Source: Sphingomonadaceae bacterium (lineage in GTDB: Bacteria > Pseudomonadota > Alphaproteobacteria > Sphingomonadales > Sphingomonadaceae). From it: a stretch of 5,937 bases of DNA. Below are positions 1 to 5,937 of the stretch, in pieces. The notes below the pieces were generated by a model, which had not been told where the DNA came from, did not search any database, and saw only the letters and a list, made by a program, of their open reading frames with translations. The stretch is from positions 1 through 5,937 of the forward strand of contig JACMKH010000147.1 in NCBI GenBank assembly GCA_014380205.1, read 5' to 3'. The position numbers were made by a program, and so were the translations under genes. Positions within the stretch are counted from its first letter, which is position 1. Every line of letters begins with the position of its first letter.

Positions 1-2
1 AA

Positions 3-635
3 TGGGCCGAGGCCGCCGCCGCCTTCGGACGCGCCGCCGATCACGCGCGCGGGGCGCAAGACCCGGCGCTGCCTATGCTGCTCGGCCAGGCGGGCAATGC
101 CTCGCTCGCAGCGGGCGACGCCGCGGCGGCCAAGACGCGCTTCGACGAGGCGCTCGGCGTCGCGACGATCACGCCGAACCAGCGCGGCCAGACGCTGATT
201 GACCGCGCGCGCGCGCACGTCCAGCTCGGCGACGGCAACGCCGCGCAGGCCGATCTGATCCAGGCGCAGGCGCTCGTCCCCAGCGAGCCGATGGTCTGGC
301 TGTTCTCGGCGACCTTGGCGCGCATCCAGAATGATCTCGACGCGGCGGGCGAGTTCATCGACCATGCGCTCGAGCTCGACCGCGAGCACGCCGCGATCAA
401 CCTCGAGGCGGGCAACATCGCCTATCGAATGAACGCACCCGACATCGCGCGCCAGGCTTGGGTCAAGGCCTCGGCCAACGACCCAGAGGGCGCGGCCGGC
501 GAAGCGGCGCGCGCCAACCTCGCTCAGCTCGACGCACAGATGGCGGAGAATGTACCGGTGGATGTGCGGGAGAATTCGCTTCCGGCGCCGGCTCCCGAGC
601 CGTCGCCCCCCGATCAGGATGCGCCGCAACCCTGA
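3..635 (+). CDS. Tetratricopeptide-repeat protein, 5' end outside window
   Basis: The reading frame is open from the left edge, so the N-terminus is missing; 210 residues are visible, ending in TGA. From about residue 26 there are four consecutive helix-turn-helix units of roughly 34 residues (about 26-59, 63-95, 97-130, 131-162). They carry the TPR spacing of small and aromatic residues, for example LLGQAGNASLAAGD...A..RFDEAL and AINLEAGNIAYRM..P..ARQAW. Residues 1-20 (AEAAAAFGRAADHA) look like the second helix of an earlier repeat. The last 25 residues form a proline-rich, probably disordered tail. TPR arrays are protein-interaction scaffolds; no catalytic domain is visible and the partner cannot be named. 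An internal ATG at 75 would cut into a repeat and is unlikely to be the true start. gloA begins 21 bases after the stop, so the two may be co-transcribed. Family call is firm; role is unknown. Confidence 0.85.
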   Translation, partial: WAEAAAAFGRAADHARGAQDPALPMLLGQAGNASLAAGDAAAAKTRFDEALGVATITPNQRGQTLIDRARAHVQLGDGNAAQADLIQAQALVPSEPMVWLFSATLARIQNDLDAAGEFIDHALELDREHAAINLEAGNIAYRMNAPDIARQAWVKASANDPEGAAGEAARANLAQLDAQMAENVPVDVRENSLPAPAPEPSPPDQDAPQP

Positions 636-656
636 TCCGTGCTATCGCGCCCCGCC

Positions 657-1070
657 ATGAAATACCTTCACACCATGATCCGCGTCAGCGATCTTGACGC
701 GACGACTCGCTTCTTCGAAGCGCTCGGCCTCAACGAGATTAGGCGCTTCGACAGCGAGCAGGGCCGCTTCACGCTGGTCTATCTCGCCGCGCCGGGGGAC
801 GAGGACGCGCAGGTCGAGCTGACGCACAACTGGGACACCGAGGAATATCGCGGCGGGCGCAACTTCGGCCATATCGCCTATCGCGTCAACGATATCTACG
901 CGACCTGCCGGCGCCTGATCGATGCGGGCTACACGATCAGCCGCCCGCCGCGCGACGGGCATATGGCATTCGTGCGCACGCCCGACGGCATTTCGATCGA
1001 GCTGCTCCAGGACGGACGGCTCGAACCCGCCGAGCCTTGGGCGTCGATGCCCAATGTGGGGGAATGGTGA
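657..1070 (+). CDS. gloA: Lactoylglutathione lyase (glyoxalase I)
   Basis: A 137-residue cytosolic enzyme that isomerises the methylglyoxal-glutathione hemithioacetal to S-lactoylglutathione. It has the two-module vicinal-oxygen-chelate fold: module 1 about residues 1-60, module 2 about 68-120. All four expected metal ligands are present: H5 (KYLHTMIRV), E54 (AQVELTHNW), H72 (NFGHIAYRV) and E115 (GISIELLQD). The compact length, close to the 135-residue E. coli enzyme and without the insertions of the human zinc form, suggests a Ni/Co-type enzyme; this is inference. I chose ATG 657 because it puts the first ligand at residue 5 as in E. coli. An in-frame GTG at 639 would add six residues (M-LSRPA). 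Neither start has a convincing Shine-Dalgarno, so translation may depend on the TPR gene 21 bases upstream. The stop overlaps the start of gloB, matching consecutive pathway steps. Confidence 0.95.
   Translation: MKYLHTMIRVSDLDATTRFFEALGLNEIRRFDSEQGRFTLVYLAAPGDEDAQVELTHNWDTEEYRGGRNFGHIAYRVNDIYATCRRLIDAGYTISRPPRDGHMAFVRTPDGISIELLQDGRLEPAEPWASMPNVGEW
1058..1063 (+). promoter_or_regulatory. Ribosome binding site of gloB
   Basis: The purine run GGGGGA lies inside the last codons of gloA and ends six bases before the ATG at 1070. This spacing favours ATG 1070 over the in-frame ATG at 1064, which would leave no room between the site and the start codon. Confidence 0.6.
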
Positions 1071-1792
1071 TGGCACTCGAAGTGGCCTGGGCGCCGGCGT
1101 TGCGCGACAACTACATCTGGCTGCTCCACGATCCGGAGAGCGAAGAGACGGTCGTCGTGGATCCCTCCGAGGCCGCCCCCGCGCTCGCCGCGACCGAGGC
1201 GCGCGGGTGGACGATCACCCAGGTGTGGAACACGCACTGGCACCCCGATCACACCGGCGGCAATGCCGCGATCAAGGCGGCGACGGGCTGCGCGATCACC
1301 GGCCCGGCCGAGTCTGGGCGCATCCCGACGCTCGACCGCGTCGTCGGCGAGGGCGAAGCCGCCGCGATCGGCGGATACGAGGCGCGCGTGCTCGACATCC
1401 CCGCGCACACCTCGGGCCATATCGCCTTCCACCTTCCCGAGGCGGCGATGGCGTTCACGGGCGACACGCTGTTTGCGATGGGCTGCGGCCGGCTGTTCGA
1501 AGGGAGCGCCGCCGACATGTTCGCCGCGATGCGCAAGCTCGAGGCGCTGCCGCCCGAGACCCGCGTCTATTGCGGCCACGAATACACCCAGGCCAACGGC
1601 CGCTACGCACTCGTCGCCGATCCCGAAAATCAGGCCATCGTCGAACGCATGCGCGAGGTCGACGCGCTCCGCGAGCGCGGCGAGGCGACGCTCCCCACCA
1701 CGATCGCGCTCGAGCGCGCGACCAATCCCTTCATGCGCGCCGCCTCGGTCGAGGAGCTCGCCGCGCGCCGCGCCGCCAAGGATGCCTTCTGA
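1070..1792 (+). CDS. gloB: Hydroxyacylglutathione hydrolase (glyoxalase II)
   Basis: A 240-residue metallo-beta-lactamase-fold thioesterase that hydrolyses S-lactoylglutathione to D-lactate and free glutathione, completing the pathway begun by GloA. The binuclear-metal motif THWHPDH gives H56, H58, D60 and H61. Further ligands are H113 (PAHTSGH), bridging D132 (TGDTLF) and H170 (CGHEYT). The metal-binding domain covers about residues 1-169. The C-terminal glyoxalase II domain, which binds the glutathione moiety, covers about 170-240 and includes the family-typical ERATNPFMR stretch. Length is slightly below the usual 250 or so, with no missing motif. The start ATG shares its A with the gloA stop (TGATG), an arrangement suited to translational re-initiation and equal expression. 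An alternative ATG at 1064 would add only M-V. The identification is firm; substrate is from family knowledge. Confidence 0.96.
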   Translation: MALEVAWAPALRDNYIWLLHDPESEETVVVDPSEAAPALAATEARGWTITQVWNTHWHPDHTGGNAAIKAATGCAITGPAESGRIPTLDRVVGEGEAAAIGGYEARVLDIPAHTSGHIAFHLPEAAMAFTGDTLFAMGCGRLFEGSAADMFAAMRKLEALPPETRVYCGHEYTQANGRYALVADPENQAIVERMREVDALRERGEATLPTTIALERATNPFMRAASVEELAARRAAKDAF

Positions 1793-1811
1793 GGCCATTG
1801 CCCAGTTCCGC

Positions 1812-1881
1812 TCACCCTGAGCTTGTCGAAGGGTGCTTCCCGGACCTTTGTGCCATTCACCCTTCGACAGGCTCAGGGTGA
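1812..1881. repeat. Dispersed-type inverted repeat, 24-bp arms
   Basis: Arms at 1812-1835 and 1858-1881 pair over 24 positions with a single G-T wobble (T1823 with G1870), around a 22-base spacer. The arm core CCCTTCGACA(A/G)GCTCAGGG is a sequence I recognise as abundant in intergenic regions of sphingomonads and related alphaproteobacteria. It lies 19 bases after gloB and 67 bases before the next gene. As RNA it would form a long hairpin, so it could attenuate or terminate gloB transcription or protect the 3' end. No T-run follows, so a classical intrinsic terminator is not supported. The rest of this 156-base gap shows no gene and no convincing promoter. Confidence 0.85.
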
Positions 1882-1935
1882 ACGGTATGTTGTGCCGTTC
1901 GCTTGTGGTATGGAGCTTCCGGCGGCGAACGAGTT

Positions 1936-1941
1936 GAGGAG
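1936..1941 (+). promoter_or_regulatory. Ribosome binding site of the small exported protein gene
   Basis: GAGGAG lies seven bases before the ATG at 1949. It selects this start over in-frame GTG and ATG codons further upstream, which would run back through the inverted repeat, and it places a signal peptide at the protein's N-terminus. Confidence 0.75.
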
Positions 1942-1948
1942 CCGAGTC

Positions 1949-2353
1949 ATGCGTCACGCCCTTCCCCTGATTGTCGCCGGCTGCGCCGCGGGCGCGCTCG
2001 CCGCCGGCGCTCTCGCGACCCCCGACGCTCCCACCCGCGGCGAGGCCCGGATGGAGCGGATGCTCGCCGGCAAGACACCCGGTCCGGCGCAGCGCTGCAT
2101 CCGGCTGCGCGAGATCGACGGTACGACGATCGTCGACGACACCACGATCCTTTACCGCGATGGTTCGCGGACGGTTTATCGCACCGACATCCCCGGCGGC
2201 TGCCCCGGCATGCGCGACGGCCGCGCGATCGTCACGCGGCAGCCCTCGCAGTCGCAACTCTGCGCGGGCGAGCAGATCCGCGTCGTCGAGCCGCAGACCG
2301 GCGTCGAATATGGCGTGTGCGCGATCGGCGAGTTCGTGCCCTATCGGAGCTAA
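1949..2353 (+). CDS. Exported four-cysteine protein of unknown function
   Basis: A 134-residue protein. I recognise its general type from sphingomonad genomes only as a hypothetical protein. The first 23 residues form an Ala/Gly/Leu-rich signal peptide with a probable signal peptidase I site after AGALA. VAGC at residues 9-12 resembles a lipobox, but it comes very early and the hydrophobic stretch continues beyond it, so a soluble periplasmic protein is more likely. The mature part (about 111 residues) has four cysteines, C50, C85, C105 and C124, in contexts QRCIRL, GGCPGM, QLCAGE and YGVCAIG. This suggests two disulfides and a small beta-rich domain. The segment DGTTIVDDTTILYRDGSRTVYR reads as alternating beta strands. 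No catalytic motif is visible. A strong ribosome binding site precedes it, and the repeat-bearing gap separates it from gloB, so it may be transcribed independently. Function is not assigned. Confidence 0.8.
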   Translation: MRHALPLIVAGCAAGALAAGALATPDAPTRGEARMERMLAGKTPGPAQRCIRLREIDGTTIVDDTTILYRDGSRTVYRTDIPGGCPGMRDGRAIVTRQPSQSQLCAGEQIRVVEPQTGVEYGVCAIGEFVPYRS

Positions 2354-2356
2354 ATT

Positions 2357-2476
2357 CCCTCTATCCTTGCGGGAGAGGGTTGCGCAGACTTGGGGCGCGC
2401 ATTTCGCGCGGCCCTAGTCGGAGCTGGGTGAGGGGTATGCGGTCGCATTTGCGACCGCATACCCCTCTTCCAACTC
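2357..2476. repeat. Composite three-hairpin repeat between convergent genes
   Basis: Three hairpins follow one another and fill the gap between two stop codons. Hairpin A (2357-2379) pairs CCCTCT with AGAGGG. Hairpin B (2387-2419) pairs GACT...GGG with CCC..AGTC outside and GCGCG with CGCGC inside, around a CATTT loop. Hairpin C (2421-2476) has a perfect inner stem plus an outer GAGCTGG/CCAACTC stem with one mismatch, and ends two bases into the synthetase stop codon. A begins three bases after the TAA of the exported-protein gene. Its style (CCCTCT...GGGAGAGGG, then GCTGGGTGAGGGG) resembles structured dispersed repeats that I associate with alphaproteobacterial genomes; genome-wide copy number cannot be judged from this window. 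Confidence 0.7.
2430..2467. terminator. Strong hairpin, possible bidirectional terminator
   Basis: This is the inner part of hairpin C. GAGGGGTATGCGGTCGCA (2430-2447) is perfectly complementary to 2450-2467, giving at least 17 base pairs around an ATTT-type loop. It sits between two converging genes, where a bidirectional terminator is expected. Neither side has a proper T-run (only TT follows on the + strand), so termination is inferred from position and stem strength alone. Confidence 0.5.
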
Positions 2477-4271
2477 ACCGCCCATACAGCGCGTTCATCC
2501 GCTCGCCATAGACCTCGCGGAGCACATGCCGCCGGATCTTGAGCGACGGCGTCATCTGCTCGTTGTCGGTCGTGAAGGGCTCGTCGGCGAGGATGAAGCG
2601 GCGGACCTTTTCGACCGCGGCGAGCCCCGTGTTGACGCGGTCGACCGCCGCCGAAAGCGCGCGCATGTATTCGGGGTTGGCGCGGAGGCTCGCCTCGTCG
2701 CCGGCGATGCCGCTCGCCTCGGCCCATTCGCGGCTCCACTCGGCATCGGGGACGATCAGTCCGATGAGATGCGGTCGCCGGTCCCCGGCAACCATCGCCT
2801 GCGCGATCTCGGGCTCGAGCGTGAGCATCCCCTCTACCTTTTGCGGCGCAACATTGTCGCCCTTGTCGTTGACGATGATGTCCTTCTTGCGGTCGGTGAT
2901 CACCAGCCGGCCGTCGGCGTCGAGATGGCCGATGTCGCCGGTGTGGAGCCAGCCGTCGGCGAGCGCTTTTTCGGTCTCGGCCTCGTTGCGCCAATAGCCC
3001 GTCATCACGAGCTCGCCCTTGAGCAGGATCTCGCCGTCGTCCGCAATGCGCACCTCGACGCCCTCGAGCGGTGGGCCCACGGTGTCCATCCTGAGCCCGA
3101 CGCTCGGCCGGTTGCAGCTCGCGACGGGGCCCGACTCGGTCTGGCCATAGCCCTGGAGCAGCGTCACCCCGAGCGAGTGGAAGAAGACGCCGATCTCGGG
3201 GTTGAGCGGCGCGCCGCCTGAGACCAGCGCCTTGAGCCTGCCGCCGAAGCGCTTGCGGATCTTGGGGCGCAAGGTCAGGTCGAGGATCATGTCCATCGGC
3301 CGGTCCTTGAGTGGCACATCCCCCGCATAATCCTTCTCGCCGATCTCGAGCGCGCGGCGGAGCAGGTAGCGCGCGAGCTTGCCCTGCTTCTCGACCGTCT
3401 TGAGCAGACGCTGGCGCAGCACCTCGAACAGCCGGGGGACGACCACCATGATCGTCGGCCGCACCTCCTCGATGTTCGCGGCGAGCTTCTCGAGCCCCTC
3501 GGCGTAATAGATCTGCGCGCCGAGCGCGATCGGGAAGAACTGCCCGCCGGTGTGCTCATAGGCGTGGCTGAGCGGCAGGAACGAGAGGAAGGTCTCGTCC
3601 TCCTCCCAGCCGAAATCCTCCGAGATCACCGTGACGCATCCCTCGCAATTGTGGAGGATCGCGCCGTGCGACTGCATCACGCCGCGCGGCGCGCCGCCCG
3701 TGCCGCTGGTGTAGATGATGCAGGCGAGGTCCGCGCGCGTGAAGTCGGCGGCGTCGGCGGTGGCGAGCGCGTCGGGGGTCTCGCTCGCGATCAGCGCGTT
3801 GAAGTCGTGGACCTCGAGCCCGCCCGTCCCCGCGCGGAGGGGCTCGATCCCGATCACGATCCGGCAATGCGACGAGCGCACCGCGGCGGGGAGCAGCGGC
3901 TTGGCGAGTTTGGCGGTCGAGACGATCACCGCCTTGGCGCAGCTGTTCTCGAGGATGTGCGCGTGATCGCGCTCGGTGTTGGTCGTATAGGCGGGGACGG
4001 TGACGCAGCCGGCCGCCATGATCGCGAGATCGGCGATGCACCATTCGGGGCGGTTCTCCGAGACGAGCATGACATGGTCGCCGCGCCCGAGCCCCATGCG
4101 GTTGAGCGCCTGGGCGAGCGCGCTGACCTCGGCCGCCGCGCCCTGCCAGCTTATGCAGCGCCACTCGCCGCCACTCTTGCGCCACAGGAACGGCGCCTCG
4201 CGCTTCTCCGACGCGCGCGCGAAGAACATGCTCACGAGGTTGGGAAAATGCTCCAGCCGGCGCGCCCTCAT
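2475..4271 (-). CDS. Long-chain acyl-CoA synthetase (AMP-forming ligase)
   Basis: A 598-residue enzyme of the adenylate-forming superfamily, close in style to the eukaryotic-like long-chain fatty acyl-CoA synthetases (FAA1 group). It should activate a fatty acid with ATP to acyl-AMP and then to acyl-CoA. Motifs in order are the P-loop IIYTSGTGGAPRG (residues 185-197), the FLPLSHAYEH core motif (231-240), the nucleotide motif GYGQTESGP (374-382), WLHTGDIG (441-448, D446 for ribose), the RKKDIIV hinge (461-467) and MTPSLKIRR with probable catalytic K578. The large domain spans about 1-460 and the mobile C-terminal domain about 461-598. No signal peptide or membrane segment is evident. ATG 4271 is chosen because it overlaps the stop of the upstream transferase gene (ATGA) and gives a normal family N-terminus. 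The same frame stays open far upstream, but that part is antisense-like noise over the transferase. Substrate chain length cannot be read from sequence. Confidence 0.93.
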   Translation of the reverse strand: MRARRLEHFPNLVSMFFARASEKREAPFLWRKSGGEWRCISWQGAAAEVSALAQALNRMGLGRGDHVMLVSENRPEWCIADLAIMAAGCVTVPAYTTNTERDHAHILENSCAKAVIVSTAKLAKPLLPAAVRSSHCRIVIGIEPLRAGTGGLEVHDFNALIASETPDALATADAADFTRADLACIIYTSGTGGAPRGVMQSHGAILHNCEGCVTVISEDFGWEEDETFLSFLPLSHAYEHTGGQFFPIALGAQIYYAEGLEKLAANIEEVRPTIMVVVPRLFEVLRQRLLKTVEKQGKLARYLLRRALEIGEKDYAGDVPLKDRPMDMILDLTLRPKIRKRFGGRLKALVSGGAPLNPEIGVFFHSLGVTLLQGYGQTESGPVASCNRPSVGLRMDTVGPPLEGVEVRIADDGEILLKGELVMTGYWRNEAETEKALADGWLHTGDIGHLDADGRLVITDRKKDIIVNDKGDNVAPQKVEGMLTLEPEIAQAMVAGDRRPHLIGLIVPDAEWSREWAEASGIAGDEASLRANPEYMRALSAAVDRVNTGLAAVEKVRRFILADEPFTTDNEQMTPSLKIRRHVLREVYGERMNALYGR

Positions 4272-5937
4272 TCGCTGAGCGCCACGCCGGGGCTGCGCGG
4301 GTCGGCGGCGCCGCGCCAGCCGGCGTCGGTCCATTCGACCGCGTTGACCTTGGAGGCGAGATCGGCGGGGGTGACGACATGGCCGAGCGCCTCGAGCGCG
4401 GGGCGCATCGCATCGAGGCTCGTGCCGCTTTCGACGAGCAGCCCGTGCCGCCCGAAATAGATGTTGGGCAACACGATCGCCTCCTCGGCGCTGAGCCCCC
4501 AGTCGAGCACGCCGATCAGCGTCTTGGTAACGTGCATGATGATCCGCTTGCCGCCCGCCGAACCCAACGCGAGGATCAGCCGGCCCCCGCTGTCGTAGAC
4601 GAGCGTCGGCGACATCGAGGAGAGCGGGCGCTTGCCGGGCTCGACGCGGTTGGCGACGGGCGCGCCGTTCGCGATCGGGACGAAGGCGAAATCGGTGAGC
4701 TCGTTGTTGAGGATATAGCCGTTGGCGACAAGCTGGCTGCCGAACACGCTTTCGACCGTCGAGGTCATGTTGGCGACATTGCCGTCGCGGTCGACCGCCG
4801 CGAAATGCGTCGTTCCCCCCTCCTCGACGGGCAGGCCGGCGCGGCGCTCTGGCGCGCCCGGCGGCGTTCCAGCCCCATAGGTTCCGAGCGAGCGGTCGGG
4901 GGAGATCAGCGCCGAGCGCTGCGCGAGGTAGGTGCGGTCGAGCAGCCCCTCGACCGGGACCTCGACGAAATCCGCGTCGCCGAGATAGAGTTCGCGATCG
5001 GCATAAGCGAGCCGCATCGCCTCGCCGATCAAATGCCAGGCCCGGGGATCGTCGGGCCCCATCGCAGGAAGCTCGAAACGCTCGAGCATGCCGAGGATCG
5101 AGAGCACCGTGGTCGCGCCCGACGAGGGCGGCCCCATCCCGCATATGCGGAAGTGGCGATACGGCCGGCACACCGGCTCGCGCGCAATCGCGCGATAGCC
5201 CGCGAGATCTTCGGTCGTCATCGCGGCAGGGTTGCGCTCCGCTTCGCCCACTGTCTCGATGATCGCAGCGGCATTCGCGCCCGTATAAAACGCATCCGGA
5301 CCGTCGGCCGCGACGCGGCGAAGCAGCGCGGCGAGCGCGGGATTGCGCACGATGTCGCCCTCGACCTTTGGCGCGCCATCCTCCCAATAGATCGCGCGCG
5401 TCTCCGGAAAATCGGCCCAGTCCGTGCGCGTGTCCGCGAGGAAGGCCGCCATCCGATCGTTGATCGTGTACCCCTCCTCGGCGAGCCGGATCGCGGGATC
5501 GAACAGCCGCGCCCATTCGAGCCGACCCCAGGCGCGGTGCGCGGTCGCCATCAGCCGGATGTTGCCGGGTACGCCCACCGAAAGCCCGCCCTGATAGGCC
5601 TCGGCGAAGCCCATCGGCGCGCCCGCGTCCGTCAGGAAACGCTCTTGTGTCGCGCTCGCCGGCGCGGTCTCGCGGCCGTCGATCGTGTTGAGCTCGCCCG
5701 TCTCGGCACTGTGGTGAAGGAAGAAGCCCCCCCCGCCGATCCCCGAGCTCTGCGGCTCCACCACGGTCAGCGCGAGCATCATCGCGAGCGCGGCGTCGGT
5801 CGCCGATCCGCCCGCGCGAAGCATCTCGCGCCCCGCCTCCGCCGCGCGCGGATCGGCGGCCGAGACCACGCCGCGCGCGGCGGTGGCCGGCGGCGGCGCG
5901 GCCGTCTGCGCGCAAGCGGCGAGCGGAAGGACGAGGA
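4268..5937 (-). CDS. ggt: Gamma-glutamyltransferase, lipoprotein type, 5' end outside window
   Basis: An N-terminal-nucleophile hydrolase that removes gamma-glutamyl groups from glutathione and related compounds after self-cleavage into two subunits. The frame is open to the right edge; 555 residues are visible and probably only 10-20 are missing. Visible residues 1-8 (LVLPLAAC) end in a clear lipobox, followed by a Pro/Ala linker, so the enzyme is probably a lipid-anchored periplasmic protein. Recognised motifs: SGIGGGGF, GRETAP (substrate-binding R88), GGTTHFAAVDRDGN with nucleophile T375 (codon 4811-4813) as first residue of the small subunit, TSTVES (E395 where E. coli has Asn), NNELTDF (D415), RPLSSMSP (S439/S440) and GSAGG (458-462). 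The D415-to-SS lid segment is shorter than I recall for E. coli. A GTG at 5869 could be called as start but would discard the lipobox and the linker. Other gamma-glutamyl or acyl amide substrates are possible. Confidence 0.92.
   Translation of the reverse strand, partial: LVLPLAACAQTAAPPPATAARGVVSAADPRAAEAGREMLRAGGSATDAALAMMLALTVVEPQSSGIGGGGFFLHHSAETGELNTIDGRETAPASATQERFLTDAGAPMGFAEAYQGGLSVGVPGNIRLMATAHRAWGRLEWARLFDPAIRLAEEGYTINDRMAAFLADTRTDWADFPETRAIYWEDGAPKVEGDIVRNPALAALLRRVAADGPDAFYTGANAAAIIETVGEAERNPAAMTTEDLAGYRAIAREPVCRPYRHFRICGMGPPSSGATTVLSILGMLERFELPAMGPDDPRAWHLIGEAMRLAYADRELYLGDADFVEVPVEGLLDRTYLAQRSALISPDRSLGTYGAGTPPGAPERRAGLPVEEGGTTHFAAVDRDGNVANMTSTVESVFGSQLVANGYILNNELTDFAFVPIANGAPVANRVEPGKRPLSSMSPTLVYDSGGRLILALGSAGGKRIIMHVTKTLIGVLDWGLSAEEAIVLPNIYFGRHGLLVESGTSLDAMRPALEALGHVVTPADLASKVNAVEWTDAGWRGAADPRSPGVALSE

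Noticed and set aside
204..218. Alternating CG run that could adopt Z-DNA
   Set aside because: It lies within the TPR coding frame and encodes ordinary helix residues (DRARAH); such runs are expected by chance at this base composition.
1882..1935. Possible promoter for the exported-protein gene (TTGTGC at 1890 and TATGGA at 1909)
   Set aside because: The spacing is only 13 bases and both boxes match poorly; I cannot support a specific promoter here.
1957..1984. Lipobox-like VAGC (residues 9-12) in the small exported protein
   Set aside because: The cysteine is too close to the N-terminus and the hydrophobic stretch continues past it to AGALA, so signal peptidase I cleavage is more likely.
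929..2257. A 442-residue minus-strand open frame opposite gloA, gloB and the exported-protein gene
   Set aside because: It runs antisense through three well-supported features and through the inverted repeat, has low-complexity composition, and shows no domain or ribosome binding site.
3552..4460. Plus-strand open frames opposite the synthetase (also 2526-3221)
   Set aside because: Composition is typical of antisense shadows in GC-rich DNA, with no recognisable motif, and the opposite strand carries a complete enzyme.
5727..5734. Run of eight C (eight G on the coding strand) as a possible phase-variation or sequencing-error site
   Set aside because: It encodes the conserved glycine stretch SGIGGGGF of the transferase and the frame is intact on both sides, so the run is explained by protein conservation.
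2475..5915. A single 1146-residue open frame on the minus strand covering both the synthetase and the transferase region
   Set aside because: Only the part from 4271 downward encodes a recognisable protein. The upstream part is Arg/Gly/Ala-rich out-of-frame translation of the transferase gene, open only because stop codons are rare at this GC content. It is not a natural fusion.

Overview
The window is very GC-rich and codon-dense, with strong G/C bias at third codon positions. Gene content, protein style and two intergenic palindromes of a kind I associate with sphingomonad genomes point to an alphaproteobacterium, most likely Sphingomonadaceae (Sphingomonas or Sphingopyxis type). That placement is inference; there is no marker gene here.

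Layout. The left half reads rightward: the 3' part of a tetratricopeptide-repeat (TPR) protein (to 635), then gloA (657-1070) and gloB (1070-1792), which overlap by one base in a TGATG stop/start. A 156-base gap follows, holding a 70-base inverted repeat. After it comes a small exported four-cysteine protein of unknown function (1949-2353). The right half reads leftward: a gamma-glutamyltransferase with a lipoprotein-type leader (4268 to beyond the right edge), then a long-chain acyl-CoA synthetase (2475-4271) that starts inside the transferase stop codon (ATGA overlap). The two blocks converge on a 121-base gap (2354-2474) that is almost wholly occupied by three consecutive hairpins, the last reaching into the synthetase stop codon.

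How the genes fit together. GloA and GloB are the two steps of glutathione-dependent methylglyoxal detoxification: hemithioacetal to S-lactoylglutathione, then to D-lactate with glutathione released. The transferase on the other strand is predicted to cleave glutathione or other gamma-glutamyl compounds outside the cytoplasm. The glutathione theme is shared, but nothing in the sequence shows co-regulation of the two blocks. The synthetase is translationally coupled to the transferase, although no pathway obviously links them.

All five main genes look intact apart from truncation at the window edges. I found no tRNA, rRNA, CRISPR array, transposase or phage gene. The parts least explained by known families are the small four-cysteine protein, the composite convergent repeat, and the lipoprotein transferase/acyl-CoA synthetase pair. 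I do not see convincing evidence of a wholly new multi-gene system.
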